DNA from: Mycosarcoma maydis
Taxonomy: Eukaryota > Basidiomycota > Ustilaginomycetes > Ustilaginales
Length of the DNA stretch: 64,000 nucleotides
Reading direction: 5' to 3'
Assembly: GCF_000328475.2 (NCBI RefSeq)
Contig: NC_026478.1
Coordinates: 1,984,001 to 2,048,000, forward strand
The translations under genes and the position numbers were made by a program. This document shows positions 40,153 through 51,870 of this stretch, in pieces. The notes under the pieces are model-generated. The model did no database searches. It had not been told where the DNA came from and was given only the letters and a program-made list of their open reading frames with translations. The stretch's first letter is position 1. Every line of letters starts with the position of its first letter.

Positions 40153-42774
40153 TCAATCTTTGCGGTGGAAGAGCGAGTGTTTGCGCTTACTTTCTTCGCT
40201 CATCACCTTAACGTGAGGATGGTCGGGCTGCTCGCCCGGCTTGCCGTCCTTCAAGATGTGTGCGCAGGTACGAATGTTTTTCAACCAATCGTCACCCTTG
40301 TCGTCGTCGTCCTCGAATTCGGACAAGCCGATCGAGCCAAGTCCTGCTGCATGAGCGTCTCGGCTGATACCGTCAAAGGTGGCACTCGTTGGAGAAGTTG
40401 CCCCATCGCGCACATGAGCTTGTGCGTGAGCGCCATCGATCGCCGAGCGGAGCATATCAGTCGAGTTACTCCTTGACATGACAGGTGTGCGAGTGAGCGG
40501 GCTGTCTGTATCGCTGAATCGACGACCGCGCAGAAGGTCTCCGAGTGTGCAGCGAAGCGAGGGCTCAACGGCCATCATGCGCGACAGTGCGGAGCGCGTC
40601 TCTCGTGGGAGCAGACGGAAGATGCTGTCCGCCGCACCCGAGGTGAAGGTGGTCTGCGAAGACGCCGAGGAGACGCTGTCGCTGCGATGCGCGTGGGGGC
40701 GAACGTCATCAAAGGCTATCTCATTGCCACCCTCGCCAGCTGCGCTGCCGTCAGCGAACGTAGAAGTGGGCGATGAGACAACAGGAGACATGGCACTGGG
40801 ACTTGCGATCGCTTCGTTGCCGTCACCACCTCCAAGTATCCTGTTTGCATCAAAAGCATCGCTCAGCGAAGGCGAGTGCGGGTTCGAGTGGATCGAGTGG
40901 GGCGTCATGTAGCCAGCCTCTTGTGCCGATCGAATCTGTGGCGTAGCTCCATTGTCATCTGAACTGCTCACTACTGGGTCAATGGTCGACATGCCCAGGT
41001 TTTTGCGCAGCGCCGAAACGTGCTCGCTCGAAGTGACACGGCTTGCCATAACACTAGACGCAGGCGTGCTGCTCTGTCTGCTTGCACCTTCGCTGTTGGG
41101 TTGGCTCTTGGCAGGCTCGGAGGGAGGAGCCTTGCACAGCTCGGGGTGCGAGTTGACGAATAGTCGGAAGCTTGGGTCCGACTTCATGTCCGGCAGCTTC
41201 CACGGGAAACGACGCAGAATCATGCAAAGAAAGATGATGGCGCAGCTCCATACGTCGGTCAGCCTGGGGTCATACGTCTGCTGCGATAGCACTTCGGGCG
41301 CTAGGTACGGATCTGAGCCCACAACACCAGTGGCCACCACCTTGGTCTTGCCTGGCGAGTGGAAGACGGTGGCGGTACCAAAATCGATGAGTTTGACGAC
41401 GTTACCTGTAGTCATGACGCAGTTGTCGAGCTTCAAGTCGCGGTGCGCCAAACCCATCGAGTGGAGATAGTCGACACCATCGCAGATCTGGCGGAAGACG
41501 CAGTAGATCTCTTGGCGACACATCTTGCCGCTCATGACGACACTGAAAAGGTCGTAAGGAGCATACTCCATGACTTCGTAGTAGTGGCCATGATCCGAGA
41601 TGATGTCGATCGTCTCGATGATGTTGATGTGATGCAGCGTACTGCCGATACAAAATTCAGCCGTGACTTTTTTGATGTACTCCTTTTCGTTCTCGCCTGC
41701 TCTGCGCTGACGGAACTCCTTGACGGCGAAGACGGTATGGTCCTTTGACCGCTTGATCAAACGCACTGTACCTCCAGCACCAGAGCCGAGGACCTTGCCC
41801 CATTTGCCGTACTTTTTGGCCAAGTGCGCGTGGTCCTCGCCGAGCGGTGGCGAATCTTTGCCGTGTCGCTTGGGCGTCGCAATACCAGAGCGGCTGCTGT
41901 CGCTTCGTGAGTCGATATTGTGGTGTCCAATGTGGTTTTGCAGGAATTTGCGCAGATCGGTGAGGGGGTTGTGGTGACCTGAGTGCTCCTTGTCCTTTTT
42001 CTTCTTGCCGCCGTCATTGTCGGACGGTGAGGCAGTGCCGCTGCCACCTTCCCCCTGCTTGCGTCCGCCACTGCTACCGAGGCGCTCAGTGTTGCGCCGC
42101 GAGCCGAGCTTGGGGAAGATAAACTGAGGCGGCGTCCCCGTGGTATCGGCGTTGGAGGCATCAACCCCACGAGCAGAAGCAAGTCCGCTAGCACCGGCGC
42201 CTTGGACGGGCTGGAAAGAGGTTCCAGTCATCGCACCGCTCAGAACCTTGTTGAGGGCTGAGCGAGATTGACTCTGAGAACCACTCGAGACGGGCGAAAC
42301 TGCACCTGAGGTGTCGTCATTGATAGGCAGATGAATAGAAGTACCACCCGTTCCAATGGGCGTCGCAACACCCGAATGGTCGGCACGCTCGCTGAGACCC
42401 ATCAGCTTGAGATTGTCGGAGCGGATCCTAGCGGCTGAGGCGCTCGGGCCAGTGATGGCATCAACGGGGCCCGAAACGATGCGCGGAGCAGCATCAAGAC
42501 CGCCGGTCGACACTGGAGATGCCATCTGAGAAGGAGAAGAGATGTTGAACGTGCCTTTGCTTGGAACGAGTGTGGGTTTGTCAGAGGAAGAGACGGAAGC
42601 TGACTCGTTGACTGCTTGGCTATGAACGGCACGGTAGCCTGGAGCGGTCGAGTCCTCGCGGAGCGTCATCTGATTAGTTTTGGTATCAAGATGAACCAAG
42701 TCAGGTCCGTTGCGAACTTGGTCGGGCTGAGTGGAATGTTGGATGATGGGATCCATGGGCTTTGAGGAAAGCAT
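40153..42774 (-). CDS. Ser/Thr protein kinase of the fungal HAL4(SAT4)/HAL5 family
   Basis: Single exon, 873 residues. The first 310 residues are Ser/Gly/Thr-rich and probably disordered. The kinase domain starts at about 322 ([22 protein letters not shown]). It has the ATP-site Lys in FAVKEF, the catalytic loop HRDLKLDN (H444-D446), D464 in DFG (LIDFGTAT), and [11 protein letters not shown] in the activation segment. The [20 protein letters not shown] block and the [19 protein letters not shown] segment are typical of the fungus-specific NPR/HAL kinases that regulate potassium and nutrient transporters at the plasma membrane. A long insertion (about 550-715) splits the C-lobe before the final [22 protein letters not shown] helix. 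Which of Hal4, Hal5 or Hrk1 is closest cannot be told. Confidence 0.9.
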   Translation of the reverse strand: MLSSKPMDPIIQHSTQPDQVRNGPDLVHLDTKTNQMTLREDSTAPGYRAVHSQAVNESASVSSSDKPTLVPSKGTFNISSPSQMASPVSTGGLDAAPRIVSGPVDAITGPSASAARIRSDNLKLMGLSERADHSGVATPIGTGGTSIHLPINDDTSGAVSPVSSGSQSQSRSALNKVLSGAMTGTSFQPVQGAGASGLASARGVDASNADTTGTPPQFIFPKLGSRRNTERLGSSGGRKQGEGGSGTASPSDNDGGKKKKDKEHSGHHNPLTDLRKFLQNHIGHHNIDSRSDSSRSGIATPKRHGKDSPPLGEDHAHLAKKYGKWGKVLGSGAGGTVRLIKRSKDHTVFAVKEFRQRRAGENEKEYIKKVTAEFCIGSTLHHINIIETIDIISDHGHYYEVMEYAPYDLFSVVMSGKMCRQEIYCVFRQICDGVDYLHSMGLAHRDLKLDNCVMTTGNVVKLIDFGTATVFHSPGKTKVVATGVVGSDPYLAPEVLSQQTYDPRLTDVWSCAIIFLCMILRRFPWKLPDMKSDPSFRLFVNSHPELCKAPPSEPAKSQPNSEGASRQSSTPASSVMASRVTSSEHVSALRKNLGMSTIDPVVSSSDDNGATPQIRSAQEAGYMTPHSIHSNPHSPSLSDAFDANRILGGGDGNEAIASPSAMSPVVSSPTSTFADGSAAGEGGNEIAFDDVRPHAHRSDSVSSASSQTTFTSGAADSIFRLLPRETRSALSRMMAVEPSLRCTLGDLLRGRRFSDTDSPLTRTPVMSRSNSTDMLRSAIDGAHAQAHVRDGATSPTSATFDGISRDAHAAGLGSIGLSEFEDDDDKGDDWLKNIRTCAHILKDGKPGEQPDHPHVKVMSEESKRKHSLFHRKD

Positions 42775-45477
42775 CTTGGGCGGACGATAACACGAGAATC
42801 ACCGACACTGTGGCGACTAACAAGGACGATGAGGGAGGACAACTTTAGATAAGATAGACGAGGATGAGAAGCACGCAGAGGCGACGTTCAGGCAGGGCTC
42901 GCCTGGAAATGTGGCCGTTTGATGATAGTGTCACTTTGGGAGTGTGAGTCGCAAAGAGTACAGAGGAGACAACGTCGCAGTCTTTGCAGATGCTGTCTAG
43001 TCCAAGCTACACGAGCGTGCAGGCGGTGATTTGGTGTGCCTTGTGATGTACCTTGAGTGTCGTGTGGATCTCGATCTCCGCACGGTTGCAGCAGCAGCAA
43101 AGCAAAAAATTCGGTTTCAAACAAGATGACCGGAGACCCACAAGGAAGGTGAGCTGATAGCCGATGTCCTTAAAGCCGATCAGGAACGGGGATTCATCCA
43201 TCGACTCGAATGCAAAAAGAAAGCGGCTTGATTTGAGCAGTGGAGAGGAGTGGCCTGAGAGGTTAAGTGGGTGGCTGCGTAGGAAGTCAAGTAGGTACGG
43301 CGCGATTGAACGACGTGTTGTAGGGAGCACCAGAAGCCTCGGGAGGATACCAAGTGTCGCGTGCGATAAGTCTGAGGGGGGGAAAGAAGCCGAGGCGACG
43401 AGGTAGATCAAGCAAAGATAGAGATGAGCGGAAGGGAACAATTGAATGTCAACTAGATGTGTGGCTGGCGAGCAGAGGTGGAGGATCACGTTGTCGTTGA
43501 GTGACGACGGTTGGATGTTGCTAGACTAACTCGATGGCAAGCGAAGCGAAGAAAAAAGGCAGCTCGTGTCAACTAACCAACTACGTACAAGGCGGGCGGC
43601 AGAAGGTAAGGGGGGAAGGTGGCGGGGGACACAAAGCCGGGAAGAGCATATGCCGACGCAGCCGTTGAAGAACAAAGCGAAAGAACAGAAGGAAACCAGC
43701 GAGCCAGCGGCTGAACGAGGCTAGCCAGAGCGATGATGCCAATCACGAATCACGAATCACGAATCACGATGGTCGGTTCAGTGGAGTGCCAAGGCAGTCG
43801 GGCAGAGGGCAATGTCGAATCGAAAATCGCGAGACGGTGATTGAGTCAAGAGCAGGCTGGGCACAAACTGCGTTACACGGCAACGAACCGAATTGCGAAT
43901 GGGCCACTTTGCGAAACACGTTGTGATGGCTCGCAGCCGCAGGCGACCACAGACGGAATGCCAATTTAACTATGAGGTTGTCAAACAAATATAACGCGAT
44001 ATCTCGACAATATTAATTCACGGTTCGTGATTGATTCGTGATTTCACTCATTATTCACGATTTTTTTTCTGTGATTGTGCACAGACAGTCATGAGTGGTC
44101 AGCGGTCCACAGAGCAAATGCGGCAAGAGAGGAAAAGCTTGAGTTCGGGTCATGTGTGTCTTGTATGCTGTTACTGGCTCAGTTCAGCCCTCGACACCAT
44201 CACCCGGCTGTTCGGTATCGGAGGATCCAATTAGAAGGCGACCGGACCGCTTGGCATGCCGAAAAAAATCAACCAGCATGGCAACTCCGGACCCAGCGAT
44301 CGCACGTCATTTCACCTGGGCTCTTTTCTTCGTGCTCGATTATTTGCCATGTCCACATGTGGTTTGCGCTCAGGGCTTGTGTGCCTAAGTTATCTCGACT
44401 TCAGTAGCTAAACTCGAGCCTGCTGTCCATGTGATTCTACAGCGAAGTTTCCTATCGTTGCTGGGTAACTTATCTGCGGCATGCGTGATTCGAGGTGTGT
44501 GTCAGCACTGCGATTTAAATACACGATAACTTTAGCCGTTTGTTTGTCACAGGGCTTGACAAAATAGGATGGGAATTTGGCCCTGAATCGTCGTCGCTCT
44601 TGTTGGGCTTTTTGACCGTTAAAGGACTCACGACTGTACAAATCGTGAATCTTGAATCAAACGTCGGAAAAACCGCACGTTTTCTCATAACTTATCTCCC
44701 CAACGTCCATAGTCCACAGGTCCATGGTCTTTTTTGTCGACATGTTAACCCCGAAAACATCTGCTTGGACATGCCATTCATGTTGGACTTCAGCAGCAGA
44801 CTCATATTCTGCATCTGACACTTGCTACGCAAGACGGGCTTTCGTAACTCCTGAAGCGCCTGGTCTGCGAGGTTACTACTTGACTTAGAGTGAGCTGCGT
44901 CATAATGGATTTACTGTAATTCATGATTCAGATTGATCTGTGTCCGTCTGGGACGAGAGGCGTCGACTGGATATCACATATGATCAGGCTTACGTGTTAT
45001 GTCCGAAATCGAGCTACGCTCTAATTCCTGCAAAAGCTCCAAAGCTTAGAAATCCGATCAGCTTCGGCATTTGCAGTAACGCACGCCAAAAAATTCCACT
45101 CGGACGTGGCACTCCGCTCCGATTGACGCCATCGGCGATATTCGGAGGCAGTAGCGTGCGGACTTGCCAGCATAAAACCTCAACGACTTTCACAGAAAAC
45201 TGCCTCAGAGCTCCTTTGCCTCTTTCCGGATATTACCAATCACACACTCGACCACACAGCCTTCTCTGTATGCTTGATCCGTATCAGATTATTGCAGCCA
45301 ATGCAGCGTGATGGCGTCGACATGACAGGACTGTTTACGGAGGAGAATAGACGAGAAAGGTATGCAAAAACACGAGCTCGCCTGTACTGGCTGTCACCAT
45401 ACATGTAGTAAAACCGGATACTTGAGCTCAGCAGGGACAACCATTGCAGCATCACGACGAACGTCGGTCTGAAGCGC
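42775..45477. other. Long region without a called gene
   Basis: About 2.7 kb. The part nearest the kinase (to about 43500) is probably its long leader and promoter: minus-strand reading is pyrimidine-rich. Short open frames here show no family features. Heptamer units occur at 43741-43768, 44020-44062, 44641-44657 and 44925-44935. A small spliced gene or a non-coding RNA cannot be excluded. Confidence 0.5.
43741..43768 (-). repeat. Four perfect tandem heptamers
   Basis: AATCACG four times in exact register, the complement form of the ATTCGTG unit. It is the most perfect array in the window. Confidence 0.92.
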
Positions 45478-46293
45478 TCAGACCAGCATAGATCCGGCAA
45501 GCACAGCAACGACGCAACCGATCATGGCAGCGGGACCCACACGGATGACGATGGAAGCTGACGAGCTCGAGCTGCTCGAGCTTCCGGAAGTGATAGAAGC
45601 GCTGGGGCTTGAGCTCGATCTCGAGCTCGAGCTAGGGCCCGAGGTGCTCGACTGATTGGCAGAGGTAGGCGAGCTTGCACTGGTTGCAGAGGACGACGAG
45701 GAGGCAGAAGTCGAGTCAACCGAGCTAGAGGCAGAGGTAGAGGCAGGGGCAGAGGACGACGAAGAGTTAGATGCAGAGCCAGCCGATGCGGCACCCGATA
45801 CGATCCTGCCTGTGCCCCATGGGATCGCAGGTCCCTCGGGCTGCCTAGCGTTGGGGGGCGACGTCACAGCCCCGTTCGAGTCAGCGATGGCGAAGCGCGT
45901 CGTCCAAGTTGGGTCCTCGCCGCCGTGGGTGAACTGGAAAAAGTAGATGCCCGAGTTAGGCGAGACGTTGGGTGCCGTCCAAAGAAGCCTGCCAGCTCCG
46001 GACGAGGTGCCATCGACGTCCGTGGCAACCGTGTAGAGCTCGGTCATGTTTTGATTGGAACCGGTCATAAACTTGATCTCCATGCTCTTCCATGCCTGGC
46101 TGGTGGTGGTATCCCATTGGATCAACAGCGGCGACCCTTCGTTGGTCGTGCTGGGCGTAAGAGGCGATGGAGCGGTAGCTGTAGTGGACGAGCTCGACTG
46201 TCGTTTAGCGTGGCGGGGCACGGCAGCGACGGACGAGACACTGGTCAAGGCAAAAACGGCCCAGGGAGCAAGCGCAGCAAGCGAGAACTTCAT
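45478..46293 (-). CDS. GPI-anchored Ser-rich cell-wall protein, Kre9/Knh1-like N-terminal domain family
   Basis: Single exon, 271 residues from the ATG at 46293. Signal peptide about 1-24 (MKFSLAALAPWAVFALTSVSS). A compact domain from about 45 to 140 has the family pattern SPLLIQWDTT...WKSMEIKFMTGSNQNMTELYTVATDVDG...LLWTAPNVSPNSGIYFFQFTH, as in Ser/Thr-rich GPI-anchored membrane proteins. A Ser/Ala-rich stalk (about 165-245), probably heavily O-mannosylated, follows. The C-terminus is hydrophobic (VGPAAMIGCVVAVLAGSMLV) after small residues, fitting GPI attachment. The protein is likely displayed at the plasma membrane or wall. The frame continues upstream but without an ATG. Confidence 0.85.
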   Translation of the reverse strand: MKFSLAALAPWAVFALTSVSSVAAVPRHAKRQSSSSTTATAPSPLTPSTTNEGSPLLIQWDTTTSQAWKSMEIKFMTGSNQNMTELYTVATDVDGTSSGAGRLLWTAPNVSPNSGIYFFQFTHGGEDPTWTTRFAIADSNGAVTSPPNARQPEGPAIPWGTGRIVSGAASAGSASNSSSSSAPASTSASSSVDSTSASSSSSATSASSPTSANQSSTSGPSSSSRSSSSPSASITSGSSSSSSSSASIVIRVGPAAMIGCVVAVLAGSMLV

Positions 46294-47890
46294 TTTGACG
46301 TGGCGGTGGATGGTGCAAAGGTAACCGATGCTGGCAATGCGATTGCGAGAAGGCTGAGTAGAATACGAAACGAAAGAAGACGCGAAAAGAGAGGAAGAGC
46401 AAGCCTGTGATGTCAAAAGAGTGACGAGGGTGAGAGATTTGTATGCTGGGGCTAGGAAGGCAGAGAGGAGAGAACGTGGTGGTAAGTAGGGATGAGAAGG
46501 AGGAGAAAGAGTAGGAGTAGGAGACGATCAAACGAAAGATGGACTGGGCTAGACCAACGAGCCCAAGCGTCTGGAGACCGACGCTGGCAAACGATCAAGC
46601 AATTATTGTCGGTCGCATGATGAGGAATTGGGCACAGAGTCATCTACTAACTTCGTCACGAGTGGGTGCAAGATAAGTTAGGGGGCTGGCTCCTCTGGCG
46701 TGCCGCAGCCTCGTGCTTGCAGAAGCTTTGCATCAGTGCATAGGCACAGCCAGGCACACACTTTTGATGGGGGTTGTCACTACAGTCGAAGCCAACGAGG
46801 CTTCTGGGGAGTGCAGAATGAACAACACTCAGACAAAGGCGTGAAGAAAAGGACCAACACATAACAACACAGCTGTATTGATTGACTCGGTCGACGCAGA
46901 TCGTCTCGGCTGCAGTGGTTCGAATTCCACAGCATCCAGGACATGCACGGCGTCGGACGGCTCACGAAAATGCAGTGCAAACGCTTGCGCGCGCGTTTCC
47001 GCCAACCATCTCGTCAGACACTGCTCGTCTCAACCTCGGCTCTTCCGCACTCGTGACTGAATTCATTGATTTCCCTCTTGGGCTCACCTGTTTTGTACTC
47101 AACTAGTCTCATACAAGGTATGTGCGCTTCAAAGTCACCATTCTTTCGCGCGTAGCGCAGCAAAGCACGCGACGAATTCCCAACACCTGCCCGAACTAAC
47201 AGTATACCACGTATGTACTTGGCTACTTTTGTTGTTGGGCAGTGGACGTATGACACGACGCGGCGGTCGAGAGTCAGCTGACGATGATTTAGAGAAGCGT
47301 ACACAGAGGATATGGCAAGGGAATATGAATGGTCGAACCTCGACGCACAAGCCGAAGCTGTGCTTCTGCCTTGCATGCTGGACTAAGGAACACGCAAATC
47401 GTGAATCGTGAATTCGTGTGTCACGCGTCTGCCGACGTGAGAGTCCGAAGAAAGTGTTGTGTTAACATTTCAAGTCACGAGGGGCGAGTTGTGGCGTGTC
47501 CGACTTAGCAACCGGTGCATGTGAAGAGAAGATTCGGGTCTCGGAAAACGACTCGTCACGTGAGAACAGAGAAAGCAGAAGGCAAGCGGGAAATTTTTCG
47601 TAGGAAAATTTCATTTTGAGCGGTTGCAAGCACGCAAAGTCAAACAGACCCTTGAAGCTCTTCTTGTCTATCAGAACCTTGACCTCGTCCATCATCCCGA
47701 ACGCCTAGCTTCGAAGCATTTCCTTCGAAAGAATCGACGGATCGTCATAAACGGAAGATCAAACCTCTGAAGATCATCCTCAACTCTCTGGACCGCAAGT
47801 TCACCGGATTTCTTAACATACACGCCCAGGCCGAATTACCCACTCGTCACCTCATAGTGTCGACTGGCCACCTGATACAAATCGCTAAAG
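46294..47890. other. Divergent promoter region, GPI protein / pescadillo
   Basis: About 1.6 kb without a supportable gene. Pyrimidine-rich leader of the GPI gene on the minus strand lies near 46294-46530. Heptamer units occur at 47398-47420. AAATTTTTC and GAAAATTTC elements at about 47590-47610 resemble the yeast RRPE motif upstream of the ribosome-biogenesis gene PES1. Confidence 0.5.
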
Positions 47891-50015
47891 ATGGCCAAGA
47901 TGAAACAGAAAGGAAAGTCGGGCGCGGCAAAAAACTACATTACGCGTAACCAGGCTATCAAGAAGCTCCAGGTTACGCTCGCCGACTTCCGCCGTCTCTG
48001 TATTCTCAAGGGTATCTTCCCACGTCAACCCAAGAGCGTTCGTAAGGCCAACAAGGGTTCCACCGCTCCCACCACCTTTTTCTTCGCCAAGGATATTGCA
48101 TACTTACAACATGAGCCTGTGCTTCAGTCGTTGCGCGAGCACAAGACTTTTGCCAAGAAGCTTTCGCGTGCAATTGGCCGTAGAGAATGGGCCGCCGCCA
48201 AGAACCTCGACGAGAGCAAGCCTACGTACCGCCTGGACCACATCATCAAAGAGCGCTACCCGACATTCCGAGACTCGCTCAAAGACATTGATGATGCGCT
48301 CTCCTTGCTGACACTCTTCGCCAATCTGCCAGCCACGGACAAGGTGTCCGCCGACGTGATCGCCACTTGCTCGCGCCTGTGTGCCGAGTGGCAGCTATAC
48401 GTGATGAAGACCAAGGCGCTCAAGAAGGTCTTCCTCAGCATCAAAGGCATCTACTTCCAGGCCGAAGTCCATGGTGAGACCATCACTTGGCTCGTACCCT
48501 ACCTTTTTACCCAGCACATTCCTTCGGACATTGACTTCCGCATCATGTACACCTTCCTCGAGCTTTACCAGACCCTTCTCGGATTTGTGCTTTTCAAGCT
48601 TTATACCGATGAGAACCTCGTCTACCCGCCCAGGTTCGACGCGGCCAAAGACGAGCAGGCTGCTGGCTTTGGCGCTCTCAGTCTCGATTCAGCCAGCGCT
48701 GCAGTGTTGCGCGGCGAGAATACGTCGGTCTCGGCAGCCAGCCGCGACGCTGCTACAGCTGCTTCGTCGTCTTCGGCTGTCATCACCGCCTCAGGCAAGA
48801 AGGTATCGGCCAAGGATGTCAAGAAGCAGATTAAGGCCATCTCCAAGTCGGGCAACATTGTTCCCAACGCCGACGAGGATGGCGAGGCGGATGACGTGCC
48901 ATCAGCAGCGGTGGAGGAAGAGGACAAGTTTGTTGAGCAGCCTTCGAAATCGACCGAAGAGCAGGAATCAGCAGGCCACCTAACGACGTTTGACGAGATT
49001 CAGGCGGCTTCGGCAGCAAGCGAAGGCGCAGCTCATGGATTGTTCACACCGTACGTTTTCTACATCTCGCGAGAGTGCCCACGCGCTGTGATCGAGTTCG
49101 TTCTGCGATCTTTCGGCGCATTGCCAGGGCGCATCGGATGGGACATGGTGGCTGGTGCAGGCAGTGCGTTGGACGAGGACGACGCTAGGATCACACATCA
49201 CATCATCGACCGACCAGTGCCGGCAGGCGGCATGAAGAGGTATGCGGGCAAGCGCGTGTTTGTGCAGCCTCAGTACATTGTCGACTGCGCCAATGCGAGG
49301 AAGCTGCTCCCAGCTGGAGCGTACGGACCTGGTCAGACGCTGCCACCACACTTGAGTCCCTTCGTCGACGATGCCGAGGTGGCTCGTCGCGGTGGCTACG
49401 TGCCTGAAGAGGCGAGGGAGCAGCTGGGTCTGGATGCAGACGCTGCTGCAGTTGCCTCAGACGACGAAGAAGACTCGGACGAGGAGCTGGAAGCGGACGA
49501 AGATGCGGAAGAGGAGGACGAGGATGAGAACGAGGAGATCAAGAAAACCACTTTGCGCCCAGCACTCTCAGCGTTGCTTGCCGACCCTAGTGACAGCGGC
49601 CAAGCTGGTCTTTTGGATGCGGCTGAGCTCGAGGCCGAAGCTGCAGGAGGTGAAGATGCACTGGAAGACATGCGTCGCAAACACACGGCCGCTCTCAAGG
49701 AGCCAAGAAGACGACAAGGCGTCGACGGCACNNNNNNNNNNNNNNNNNNNNNNNNNNNNNNNNNNNNNNNNNNNNNNNNNNNNNNNNNNNNNNNNNNNNN
49801 NNNNNNNNNNNNNNNNNNNNNNNNNNNNNNNGGCACCCAAGCGCAAGACGGAAGAGCAAGAGGCCAAGGAAATGTCTAAGATGATGATGAGCAACCGACA
49901 GCGCAAGCTGTACGAGAAGCTCAGCTATTCGTCCGGCAAGCGCGCCGAAGAGACGGCCAAGTTGCAGCAGAAGAAGAAGGCGCTCAACAAGAAAGCTGTC
50001 AAGGGCAGAAGGTGA
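47891..50015 (+). CDS. PES1: Pescadillo homolog (PES1/Nop7), interrupted by an assembly gap
   Basis: Core of the PeBoW (Nop7-Erb1-Ytm1) complex for 60S maturation and 27S pre-rRNA processing in the nucleolus. The N-terminal pescadillo domain is complete: KNYITRNQAIKKLQVTLADFRRLCILKGIFPRQPK, then residues to about 280. The BRCT domain is at about 378-475 (FTPYVFYISRECPRAVIEFVLRSFGA...RVFVQPQYIVDCANARKLLP). A Glu/Asp-rich region follows. A run of 100 N (49732-49831) falls in the C-terminal part; after it the frame resumes as APKRKTEEQEAKEMSKMMMSNRQRKLYEK and ends in a basic tail. The two sides are in different frames with exactly 100 N, so the true gap length should be a multiple of three. Confidence 0.95.
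49732..49831. other. Assembly gap of 100 N
   Basis: Exactly 100 undetermined bases inside the PES1 coding region. The round size suggests a scaffolding placeholder, not a measured distance. Confidence 0.97.
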
Positions 50016-50047
50016 AGCTCAACTCAAGCCTTTTTCCACCTCGCTGC

Positions 50048-50087
50048 TTCGCGTCACTGTGCTAGACTTCGCGTCACTGTGCTAGAC
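50048..50087 (+). repeat. Perfect 20-bp tandem duplication
   Basis: The unit TTCGCGTCACTGTGCTAGAC occurs twice in direct succession, just after the PES1 stop. Confidence 0.92.
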
Positions 50088-50994
50088 TGAATCAATCCAT
50101 TAACGCGAGACACTTGCACGTTGGATATCACATGATGACGACTTGTACTTCCACGTTCGTGGTTGCACGTTGGTGATTCATGATTTATTGATATTAATAT
50201 GATTCACAGATTCCGTGTTCACGATTCGTGTTTGTTTATTCCTCTGTCGGGTCTTTTTGCAAATTAAAGTAGTTACTATCGATTCGCGATTCGTTGACAC
50301 GGTTTCAGTCACAATCACGAATCACATCACGAACGCTGATTAATAGTTTTGTATTTATTTGTGCTCGCTGTGCCAAGCCTGGCTGCAGTTGAAAATTGTC
50401 AATTGTGAATAAATTAGTTGGAAGCGAGAACAGATCCTCGCGGAGAGTAAGGAGCGTTAACGTACGTTAGTCTGCATTCGACGATCCCCCGCACCGAGCA
50501 AGTTGAGTTGCGCGTCTATTCGAGATTGTAGCCTCACTCATGGGAAGTTTGCAGCTCGCGGAATGTGACCAATTCCGAGACAGATTCGAGCGGATAGGCC
50601 AGTAAAGTCGATCACCAAAGGCTTGGCACGCAATGTCGAGCTTTGCTTAATCGTTCTTTGATCGAGCCGCCGATAACATTGACAGTCGTGAGTTGAGCAC
50701 ACCGAACGGTGCTATTCTCCGTTGCTCTAGTTTGAAAGCCAATCGTGAATGTCACGCGCTACCCTGATGAGTAGCGGGCAGCTACACTTCTCTTTGCAAT
50801 TCATTCACGATTTTCGACACAGCTCGTCTGACGTGCTTTGTTTGCCCCGTTTTATACCATGCTCGCTTGCATCGTACAGCTTTGACTCGATTCTGAAATT
50901 CGCTGCAATGCATGTGCATGTACAGGAATGCATCTGTCCAACCGCACTTTGGTTGGCTGTCTGCTACAGTAGAGAGCGGCAGGGGGCGAGACAA

Positions 50995-51042
50995 GGAGAC
51001 AGGGAGACAGGGAGACAGGGAGACAGGGAGACAGGGAGACAA
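50995..51042 (+). repeat. (GGAGACAG)6 minisatellite
   Basis: Five perfect 8-bp units and a sixth with one change (GGAGACAA). G-rich on the plus strand. Confidence 0.93.
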
Positions 51043-51870
51043 GGGAACAGAGATCGGAAATAACTAGAGATTCAATTTGCTGTGTTGTCGAGTCTTCTAC
51101 CTCGCTCGTTCTGGGTGGCGTAATTCACTTCTGGACGACGCATGACGGTGTCATGGTCGCTTCTCTGGAGTCGTGTTGGCGTGTTCACGGAAGAGCCATG
51201 CGAAACTCGCGAATCATTGACCATCCGCTTTCACTTTCATGTTTCTATCTGTCTTTGTGCGCCGTCTCCCGAATGCTTTCCCCGCTTAGATTCTGAAGAC
51301 CACACGGTCAGATAAGCTCAATCAGTAGTATTGTAGTCATCATGATCATGAATAGAAGACGTGAGAGTATCAGCTGTCTGTCAACCGCTTGCATTTTCAC
51401 AACGCGCTCGAATCGGCACGTTAGACAGTCTCGTGTCCTGCTGCAACGCTTGTGAGCGCTACACTAACCCCGCTTTCGGTCCTCGCTCGCCAGCCTCTGT
51501 TGTCCCAGCCTTCCGTTGCTGCGTTGTCCATCCACTTAGAGACGGTAGCCATTGTCGGTGGGCTTGTTTTCACCCTAGTCCCTGGTCTAAACCCTCTTGC
51601 TCCCTTTCCCCTCTTTCCTCCTCGCACCTTGATCGATTCGTATTGTTTGCCTTGCTGCCGGTTCACCACTTGCGAGCTCAACTCAGCCCTCTGGCTCCTT
51701 CGTTTCATCCAAGCAGCCTTCTAGCACTGACCTTGTCATCAGAGTATAACCACCGACCTCTACAACCTCGGTCCATCGCTTTTCAGCGCCACTCGGGGTC
51801 ACTTTGCAACGCGTTCGCTCACGGTTACATCCCCTTCCAGCGCTAGAATCTTATCAAGCATCTCCACAAT

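Larger units (their letters stand above)
50016..51870. other. Long intergenic region, pescadillo to PX-associated gene
   Basis: No gene is called. Holds a 20-bp tandem duplication (50048-50087), heptamer units (about 50219-50232, 50279-50295, 50310-50335, 50738-50748, 50802-50815), an 8-bp tandem array (50995-51042), and a pyrimidine-rich segment (51560-51850), probably the leader of the downstream gene. Confidence 0.5.

Noticed and set aside
43007..43489. 160-residue minus-strand frame upstream of the kinase
   Set aside because: Ser/Leu/Pro-rich translation of pyrimidine-rich leader sequence; no domain, better explained as untranslated leader.
44940..45311. 123-residue plus-strand frame in the gene-poor interval
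   Set aside because: No recognisable family, no promoter or intron support, and average composition; not enough to call a gene.
46870..46960. Possible tRNA, from GGTTCGAATTCC resembling a B box
   Set aside because: The T-stem does not pair with a 7-base loop, and no acceptor stem or anticodon arm could be drawn.
50749..51063. Open frame ending in a Gly-Asp-Arg-Gln repeat
   Set aside because: The apparent repeat is only the translated 8-bp minisatellite; the rest has no coding character.
51361..51846. Open frame just upstream of the PX-associated gene
   Set aside because: Ser/Pro/His/Cys-rich translation of a pyrimidine-rich leader; no motif and out of frame with the downstream gene.
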